Source: Persicaria tinctoria (taxonomy: Eukaryota > Streptophyta > Magnoliopsida > Caryophyllales > Polygonaceae). From it: a DNA stretch of 64,000 nucleotides. Of the stretch, positions 56,033-64,000 are shown in pieces. A program made the translations under genes and the position numbers. The stretch covers positions 57,857,598-57,921,597 of the forward strand of contig JBANSL010000020.1 in NCBI GenBank assembly GCA_037127255.1, in the 5' to 3' direction. Below the pieces are notes generated by a model. The model saw only the letters and a program-made list of their open reading frames with translations. It did not search any database and was not told where the DNA came from. How positions within the stretch are numbered: the first letter of the stretch is position 1; each line of letters starts with the position of its first letter.

Positions 56033-58518
56033 ATGGAGTCTTCTTGGAGCTATGACTCTGGGGATAAAACTGGATTCATGAACTGGGGATTGAAGGGCTC
56101 TTCTTACACTTATGATCATAACACTGTTTTTATTTCTAGCCCACATGATACCCAAAGCAATCTAGAAGCAGGTTTTACAGACATGGTAAGGAAGCAATCA
56201 TCCCATGATTCTATGAGGAATTGTTTGAGCAGCAATGGCAGTGGGGGTGGGGATGTTATCAACCTCCACAGGGTCGCCTCCATCGCGATATCTGGCGACG
56301 AGGAATCGAGCTCAAATTGCAGGGATTCATCACTGATTGACCTCAAATTGGGGAGATTTGGGGACAATCTTGGCTACAATGCAGCCATTAGGGTTACTGC
56401 TGCACCTGTTTTGTCTTGTGCAGATTCATCTACTCCTGCCAAGAGAGTGAAGGCCTCAATCCTCAACTCTCAGATTGCAATCTGTCAGGTTTATGGCTGC
56501 AACAAAGATCTTAGCTCCTCCAAAGATTACCATAAGAGGCATAAAGTCTGTGATGTTCACTCAAAGACTGCAAAGGTTATTGTCAATGGAATTGAACAGA
56601 GATTTTGTCAGCAATGTAGCAGGTGGGTATCTTCTTTTCTTTTCTTCTTTTGCTTCATTACTTTACACTTGTTAGTCCTACAATTTGGTTCCACTCAACC
56701 TCTATCAAGCAAACCACCAAGGTATCTATACTCTGAACGGTTCCTAGTTCATGCTTTATCAGACAAATTTCATATTCCTTCATGAACTGTTGTTAGCCCT
56801 TTTACCTTTTCTTGATGTGGGTTTAGTATAATTACTTTAGGAGTCTCTTGTAGATGAATATTTGGAGGTTCAACAACCTAATATGAATTGAACTAAACAA
56901 CTTGCTGGTTCAAGTTATTTGCTGTCATAAACTGACTTAATTGTTTATTTGCTGTCATAACTGAGCTTATTGACTGCATAGGTTCCATTTGCTGGGTGAA
57001 TTTGATGATGGAAAGCGCAGCTGTCGTAGGCGGCTTGCTGGCCACAACCAGCGCCGGAGGAAGCCTCAAGTGGGTCTTCACTCCGGCAGGGCTGGGAGGT
57101 TGCTTCATTCATATAATGGTAATCACTAATCAACTTATTTGATGATTGAGTTTATATCAGCAAAATCTGTGTTTATGCTTTGAGACTGATTTTTTGCTAT
57201 CCTACAGATCTTATCTTCATATCATTGGACAATTGCTTCTTTCTGTCAAAGCCCTTTTTTTCTTGTGCTTCAAAGCCCACTTTTTTCACGTGAGATCTGC
57301 TTTTCATAGTTGTTTCCTAGTGTGATACATGATTTTTTCTCATTGACATTTCATGAATGATAAAGTTGACTAGATTGTTGAATTTTTGATTATTTGAATA
57401 TGTAAATGAGTGAAAAGCACTCAACAGATTGCGGTCCCCTCCTAATTTTGGCCAGATTTAGATAGAACTTGTTAGTCTTATGTGAGATTTTGTCTACTAA
57501 TGCGAAATTACTTAGATCTCCCATCTAGCTTGACAAACCATATAGATTGTTCATCTCACACTGTAGATGACATAAGCTAAGGTGACCGACGAAACCAAAG
57601 CACTTATTTCAATCAGTTTTCGGTCCACCAAATCAGTTTCGTAATCTGTTTGATCTCCAGCAACTGTTGTATTCACAAGTTTACTAAATCTTGTGAGAAA
57701 ATCTTGCAGGGTTTGGGGGAGCAAGGCCAAATGGGACCACAATGACAGCAACTTCCTTCATTTGCCAAGACATATTACCCGACTCGCAAAAATGTGGACT
57801 GATCGACTCGGGCAAGCATATAAAACTCGAGCATGGGGCGGATTATGGATCCAAGCTAGAGAGTTCTTGGGTAGATGGGCAGTTCCTGCAAAAACCCGTG
57901 TGCCCTTCTTACGATTTGATTGGGAGGCAATGCCCTTATTCGGAGGGTCTAAATACTTCAGCAATGACAGCAAGTGTCTTCAATGACAGTAGCTTCAACC
58001 AATACCATCCCCAAGACAGTGTCTCATGTTCGTTGTTCCAGAACAGCCTTTTCGACACAGCATCAACCGTTCAAGGATTTCCCGAGCTATCTTCTAAGTC
58101 CGGTTGTGCTCTCTCTCTTCTGTCATCTCAACCCAGAAGCTCCCCTAACCACCACCACCATCAATCCTCGGGAATACCCACCAGTTCTTCACACCCTTTG
58201 ATCATGCCTGGAAATGGGTCCAATCATAATTTCGGTGTCTCTGAGGACCCGTTTGGCATTAGCTCGCTGGACTTGAGCAACGGAGTTTCGTGCAAGTATC
58301 CGTCATATGACAATACCACCACTGTTGGGTCTGCTTTCAGTGGAGGTTTCCTTCATGGGTCCGAATATGTGAACGTGAAAGGTGGTCCTTCGTATGACAA
58401 TGGGGCCACCATTGATTTGCTTCAGCTCTCTACACAGCTACAGCGCGTGGAGCGCCAAAGGCAAGCTGTGTCGGTGAAGCAGGAGGACGACGCTTTCTGT
58501 TGCCTCAAGATCACATGA
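56033..58518 (+). CDS. SPL6: SBP-box transcription factor, SPL6-like
   Basis: Three exons, 56033-56622, 56982-57118 and 57710-58518, join in frame across GT-AG introns to give 511 aa. The SBP DNA-binding domain (about residues 151-226) is encoded by exons 1 and 2, with the intron placed, as in other SPL genes, at the CSR/FH junction. It contains [20 protein letters not shown], the second zinc site (C..C before [14 protein letters not shown]) and the overlapping nuclear signal [13 protein letters not shown]. Such domains bind GTAC-core DNA. Outside it, [10 protein letters not shown] at the start, ALSLLSSQ at about residues 375-382 and [19 protein letters not shown] at the end follow Arabidopsis SPL6. 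SPL6 acts in defence gene expression; related SPLs act in phase change. The gene carries a miR156 site. No defects are seen. Confidence 0.94.
58106..58125 (+). promoter_or_regulatory. miR156 target site in SPL6 exon 3
   Basis: GTGCTCTCTCTCTTCTGTCA is the standard miR156-complementary sequence of plant SPL genes and here encodes part of ALSLLSS. miR156 would cause cleavage or translational repression of the transcript, giving age-dependent expression. Confidence 0.93.
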
Positions 58519-59870
58519 ATCACATCCCCATCCAACAGTGAGTGAAATTTATATACTCTTTCGAAAATCGCACTTCATCATTGCACAGATGCCTCTGTAT
58601 CCTTATTGCTCTCCTAACTTCCTGTAGGAGTTAATAATGGAGGCTGAACAATGGCATCTAAGACAAGATTCCCCCTACTATTTAGAGACCGACGAAAACT
58701 CGTTAACTTCGAAAGACATCAACTGATCCGTGGTGAGGTGGTTTGGTCGCGATATGGAGCCCAGTGAATGAATATCAACTGCTTGGTTTTGTACTGGAAC
58801 CACACTGTTTTGCTATTAATTTCTCAAGGTCACCATCACCATCACCACCTAAGGGCTCTGGATGTAAATTTTAGCACTGCAGAAGCTGATTTTTATTTTA
58901 TATTTTAATGATTATTTTGATTTTTGACAGTTTACTGTCTGTGTGTATTGTTAGGAACCATCTCGTCCAGTAAAATTAAGCAACATTTGCAATGAATTTT
59001 AACTGCATTGAAAATTCTGGGTTCATACAGGATGTTATCGTGAATTTGTGAACTTAGTCGATACAAAGTTTAAATGACAGCACCCATATGGACAAAATGT
59101 CGCTCTCTGTCGGTATCATAACCCCACAAATTTCAAACAAGACACAAGGATTTAGGTGGTTGGGTTGCATTGAGTGGTTGGTTTTCTGGGCCCTTAAGAA
59201 GATGCAACTAATACTTAAATGGGGATGGAAACGTGGATGAACTACCTCCAACTATCCAAGCTCGTTGGGGCTTTGTTTGCAAGGACAAGCCATTGAGGCA
59301 AGGCTAATAAATGTAGCTCACATTGTTCATTTGTTCTGTACGGATCGCAGAGTCGGGAAAGCGGAAACTGGGTTGGCAACCCCTGATGGCTGGTTCCGAC
59401 GAAGCAGTGGCCAAGATTCGGGCTAACAAAAAGATAGTATGAGAGTATCTAAAACATATACGGTATATACCAGATCAAAAGCAAACAGAATAATTACTGT
59501 TATAGGCTTGGTAGTGAAAAAAACAGCCAAATCTCTGATGAAACAGCAAAACAAACTCCACCCAGATGCAAAACCAAATCATACAGCTGAAAACAGACAA
59601 TAAGGGCACAGACGAATCATGTCAAAAAAGTATGTATGAAGAAGGGGCAAATCCATCAGAAAAGATCTCCTAAATCATGGTCTGTTGTTCTCTTCCAGGG
59701 GAAATTTGACAAGATACAAACAGAACAGTAGTACACAACAACATTTTATAGACACTCTGCGTGTACGTACAGGAGCGAAACAACGCAATGCCTAGTATAT
59801 TTCTCTGGCTCAAGCAAGATGAATAATCAAGTCTTCTTGAATGTGCACCTACATATTCACACTAAATTCA
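58519..59870. other. Region between convergent SPL6 and the right-edge gene
   Basis: Likely holds the SPL6 3' untranslated region (to about 58990) and that of the minus-strand gene (about 59700-59870). No other gene is seen; the frame at 59054-59251 has no domain. Confidence 0.45.
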
Positions 59871-62800
59871 CTATGCATCCCAATCTCCGTCACTATCCTG
59901 CAGTGCATAGTGTAATTTGTTAAGAATAAGCACATGACATTAACTTATACATGATCCATCGACAAAAATATATTGAGCCATCCTTGTCTCAGTGAAGTAA
60001 ACTGATTTCTAAGGTGACATTCATGCAAGTGGGGTCATCAAACCTGAGAAGGAGTTGAGAACTCCTCGATGTCATCACTCTCGTCTTCATCTATGACCTG
60101 CAAAGATGTCCACCCTCCATGTTATTTACTTCACGTGATGGGCAATTGTGATACAGAACAAAAACAATATTAATTTATAGTCCTATAACACAAGATTTGT
60201 TAATTTTTATTTCATCTTCTTTGAGCAAATCGACATTTAACAAGGCCTTCTTCAAACCTATTAGTATTAGTAATATGTATTTACAATTAACATACTGTCA
60301 AGGTAATGTCATTTAGTTGCAGAAATATTGCAGTAGTATTAATTCAAGAAAATATCTGTGCTTCACTGTAAAAGAGGATTAACTGGACATCTAGTTTACC
60401 GCTTCCATACTATGAAAAATCCTTTCTTAGTTTCTGCCTAGAAAGCTCTACATGCATCTCCAACTTAGTCAACCAGGCTCTATTTTTTGTGAATGCAAAA
60501 ATACAGGTACTCAATTGAGCAATATCTTGCCCTAGAAGGTCTGTGCTTAAGTTATGTATATGATTGATCAAAACTGAGGCCACTGTCCAGTGTCCAGGGT
60601 CTTTGCCAATTCAGCACACAAACAAAGCAAATACTAGCACATAAACAAAGCAAGAATTATTTCCAATGTAGCACAAGAATATTTCAAAGATAGCTAACCA
60701 AAAATAGTTCATAACAAGCATCCTATTGATAGTGTTTTCAAGACCACATACCTCGATTTTCTTTTTCGTCTTTACACTTCTTGACCCTTCTGCAACATTC
60801 AAATAAACAAATGATTTTGCTAAAAATAAATCTGAAAGGAAATGAAAGTATCTTCTCAATTACCCCTCTTATTAAGGATTTTACTGACTGGAATGTTGTA
60901 CGAGGTATGAGAAGAACTGGAGGGAAACTAGCAAGGGAAACGAGGAAAATGGGTACTTAAGGAACATTCAGATTTTATTGCAGATTAGTCAGGCCCCAAC
61001 TCGTATTTGGATAATAGACAAGTCTTCATGCAGTGAGAATGTGCCAGATACAGTGTGTGTATTATGTGATGATTTAGATGAAGATAAACTCCGTTGCTCT
61101 ATTTCAAGTTTGCTAAGGAGGTCCATAGTAGAGTGATGATATGCATCAAAGTGAACAGAGGCAATACAAACCTGACTGACTGCTGGAATGATAGGTAGTG
61201 CCAGAAACACGAAAAGCATTGTTTTGAAAACAATAGAATAGCAGTTTTGAATGCCACTATTTATTACATCTGGATACCAAGAAACCAGCAAGTTTTTCTA
61301 GAGAAGTGATCTCAACTGAGAAATGCGGAATGGAGATAGTCAAGCACTCAAGCTAATGAAGTGCATAATTTAAGGGAATGCACTAAGGACGATTAGATAA
61401 AAGCTTAGAACAGAAGTTATAGTAAGGGGAGAGTGCAAAGTTGGACCCTTGCAAAAAGACTTTCAGTAATAAAATTCAGATCTATAACACACAACATTGA
61501 TGGGAGAGGATATACCAGCTTTATCAGCTTTCTTAGTTGAAGAAACCTTTTTCTTAACACCTGATGATTGTGTAGCCTGCACAACCACAGACAATTTTTT
61601 TTATGGAACACATACAATGTTAATATCAGAGGAAAAGGAAGTAATCCTATTCCCACATACTTCAATGAGGGAAAGGCATCGATCTTACTGCTCAAATGAA
61701 TCGTTACATGAAAGGAATGGCAATAATTACACATGATGGTGATTTACTATTTTATGAAGCAATCTAAAGGCATCACTTATACTGATGTAAATGAAAGATC
61801 TTGATAGAATTTCTTTTGTAAATCATGACTAGAAACCAAAATAGGATTACTACATCTAGGTAAAAAATTTGTGCACAGAATATCAATACTTCCAAAATTC
61901 CAGAACATGCATGTATGCACAGAAAATGTAGTAACAGGTGTTTCACCTTTGAGTTCACTTTGTTCAACAAGGTGGATATGGTGGTTTGAACTAGCCTACC
62001 ATTTCCATTCTGAGAAACCTTTTTACGACTGGACCCTGATAAAACAGACTGAGGGAGTTGTGGTTTGACTGCGTCCTTCATCACTTCATCATCTAGAATA
62101 ACATCATGTTGGTGGAATGATGCAGCTGTATTAGCTTGTTCCCACTAATTAAGGTTAACCAAACACGCATGAATCAAAATGATATCTTCTTTCAAGAATA
62201 GCCGGGTAGTGTGCAAGGAAAGACCAGAGCAGAAACGTGTAAATAGAAGAAGATGTCGGAATCTCCAGAGTAAGAAAAATGAGATCTCTTATGGGAATAT
62301 CTATATCTATTTGCATAAAAGATTTATCAAGTAGACACAGATGTATGTGTTATAGGCTTGAAAAAATATATCTTGCATTAAAAAATGCGAGGAAAAAGCG
62401 CTTTATACAACTTAGAATTATAATGTGAATATCTAACTGTAAACAAGTGAGCCAGCATTCAATTTTAGAAGAGCTCAAGAAGCAAAAAAAAAGTATAAAC
62501 AATATGTTGATTGTTGGTATTCAGAAACAATGATATGTCATTAAAAGGATATTTTCAACTGCCTCTTCTCTTCCAGAACTTTCTTCACCGCTTACAGGGG
62601 AATCATCTCCAGAGGAATTATCAGTGAACCTGACAAGAAAATAAGATAGCACTTCAGCTTCTCAATTGACAAGAGAATGAAAAGAAACATTCAAGGTAAC
62701 TTAGGTTAATATATTCTAGAGTAAGCATCAGTTGCACCAAAATAAGCAAGTAGAGATAATGTAGGGCAGTTTGGTAAATAAGACAAGAGAATGAACTTTT

Positions 62801-63700
62801 TGTATCCAATGGACAATCTTAAACTGCAGCTGGATATATTATAAGACAGACTGCATAATCATAAGGTCTATAAATTACATGTTTATTTCTAAGAACATAT
62901 TAGTTTACAATCGCTGAAAGTTACAAAAACCAGACCAGAATGGGTAAAGCAAGGCACACTGCACACAATGAAAATTTACAATAATTGGAAGTTATAAAAC
63001 CCAGACCAGAATGGGTAAAGCAAGGCCCATTAAGGCAACAGTGATGTGCCCTCCCCATCTAGACATTATAAAAATTAAAAAGGCATAGGAAATAATTCAG
63101 TTCTTCATTTACTACTACATCCCTCAAAATAAGGTGAAGATAGAGGAGATGAGAATCATCCAAATTAGGTACAACAAGAAAACTCATTGATTATATCAAT
63201 CCATATAACAAAAGAACAGATCGCTGGTAAATAGGCATCCAAGGTATCCAGACAAAGCAAATATTTTTATATCAGCGTAGCAAAGAAGGTAACTATACTT
63301 GAATCTCTTTCCAGCAGTTCTCTCTGAATGACGAATTGGCGTCACATCTACAGATTTCTCCACATTGTCTTCCCTAGCAGGTGATTGTGATTCCACATCA
63401 GTGTCAATATTTACTTCTTCGGTGAATTTCTTAAGGACTTTATTACAACTTTGATTCTCCATAACTGTAGCACCAGCACCACCTCGGAAATCACAGTTGG
63501 CACTAGAGTTCTAAGTAGAAAGTTGCCAAAGTCCAAGGAAGTTTTGTTCAGTAACAATTTTCAATTATAAATGCCAACAGCAACTACATAAGAAATATAT
63601 TAAGCCTAAGGACCTCATATAATTCTGCCGGAAAAGGTAATCTGTTTTCCTCTGGATTCTCATCTTTTTTCCCTACCCAGCAAGCATCAGAGAACACAAT
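59871..63700 (-). CDS. Unrecognised charged nuclear-type protein, C-terminal part
   Basis: Eight exons can be joined in frame in minus order: 63700-63614, 63510-63299, 62629-62560, 62144-61947, 61576-61516, 60789-60752, 60097-60044, 59897-59871. They encode 248 residues ending DSDGDWDA. The first exon here is preceded by an acceptor (TTCTGTAG), so the gene continues beyond the window. The protein starts IVFSDACWVGKKDENPEENR, then has acidic stretches (DTDVESQSPAREDNVEK), TPIRHSERTAGKRFK, a serine/acid run, RKKVSQNGNGRLVQTTISTL, lysine-rich KKKVSSTKKADKA and SVKTKKKIE, and an acidic end. Alternating basic and acidic disordered segments suggest a nuclear, chromatin- or DNA-associated role. QTTISTLL resembles a weak PCNA-interaction motif, lacking the aromatic pair. 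I do not recognise the family. Confidence 0.7.
62925..63040. repeat. Local direct duplication of about 45 bp
   Basis: CAGACCAGAATGGGTAAAGC with its flanks occurs twice, at about 62932 and 63003, within an intron of the right-edge gene. The copies differ by a few bases. Confidence 0.7.
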
Positions 63701-64000
63701 CTACAGAAAAACAGGGTCAAAGTTAAAGGGGGAAACCCATAATTGCGAAAAATTATCCGATGCCAGAAAGTATAAATCATACACTCATCAATTTCAGCCA
63801 TCATGAGCTCTCAAAGAATTTTATTACAGGTGGAGCTTTCAATACTTCTGAATTCTAAGATCTCAATAGCAGCTGATCATTGCAGCATAGGAGTGTAACC
63901 TAAATGGGTCAGAATGGTAATTTTAGTATAATTTGCTTCAACAATCCTGGGTAAGTACTACTTACCAGTTACCACCCATAAATTGGCCTCTCTTTTTATT
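63701..64000. other. Right edge, probable intron of the unrecognised gene
   Basis: No exon can be placed with confidence in the last 300 bases. T-rich sequence on the minus strand leads to the acceptor at 63701-63703. The 5' part of the gene is outside the window. Confidence 0.4.

Noticed and set aside
1..64000. CRISPR arrays, bacterial-type operons, biosynthetic gene clusters or defence islands
   Set aside because: Nothing of the kind is seen; the window is plant nuclear DNA with dispersed single genes.

Overview
This window is nuclear DNA from a flowering plant. It holds spliced plant genes (GT-AG introns that restore frame), plant transposon families (Ty1-copia, an Athila-like element with a tRNA-Asp-type primer site, Mutator-like, hAT, Tourist and Stowaway elements, SINEs), and AT-rich intergenic DNA. 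The first exons of the P450 gene and of the PPR gene are strikingly GC-rich, as is common in monocots but not limited to them. I do not assign a genus.

Five genes can be read with intact exon-intron structures, and one more runs off the right edge. They are: a CYP78A cytochrome P450 (+, 10500-12493, two exons, 523 aa); a thylakoid-lumen PsbP-like protein of PPL1 type (-, 24602-28228, eight exons, 242 aa); an intronless PPR protein resembling PNM1 (+, 30241-31761, 506 aa); a GPI-anchored COBRA-like protein (+, 36095-39156, six exons, 457 aa); an SPL6-type SBP-box transcription factor with a canonical miR156 site (+, 56033-58518, three exons, 511 aa); and the last eight exons (248 aa) of an unrecognised, highly charged, probably nuclear protein (-, 59871-63700 and beyond). 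The genes do not form a pathway or cluster. They are ordinary single genes separated by 2-17 kb of repeats.

The rest is mobile DNA. At 2480-8750 lies a gag-only Athila-like LTR element with 1.4-kb LTRs and a 5-bp target duplication, and an extra LTR-end-like segment sits between one LTR and its primer site. At 44790-49568 lies a complete but dead Ty1-copia element with 138/139-bp LTRs and TTTAG target duplications. Two copies of one long non-autonomous Mutator-like family, each with GC-rich gene-like cargo and a 9-bp target duplication, lie at 15686-17647 and 50912-52970. The first copy is nested inside a Stowaway-like MITE. A different 1.2-kb terminal-inverted-repeat element with a 9-bp duplication is at 14144-15332. 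Three hAT-type non-autonomous elements with 8-bp duplications (34233-35038, 35100-35446, 43516-44007), two well-bounded Tourist-like MITEs (29530-29864, 41592-41882) and about ten Stowaway-like MITEs of one roughly 235-bp family fill much of the remaining space.

I found no complete tRNA or rRNA gene, CRISPR array, gene cluster or clearly new multi-gene system. The most interesting items are the two Mutator-like elements with gene-like cargo, the hybrid Athila-like element, the cluster of hAT and Stowaway elements just upstream of the COBRA-like gene, and the unrecognised nuclear-type gene at the right edge. Exon limits were set by hand from splice signals and reading frame, without transcript data.
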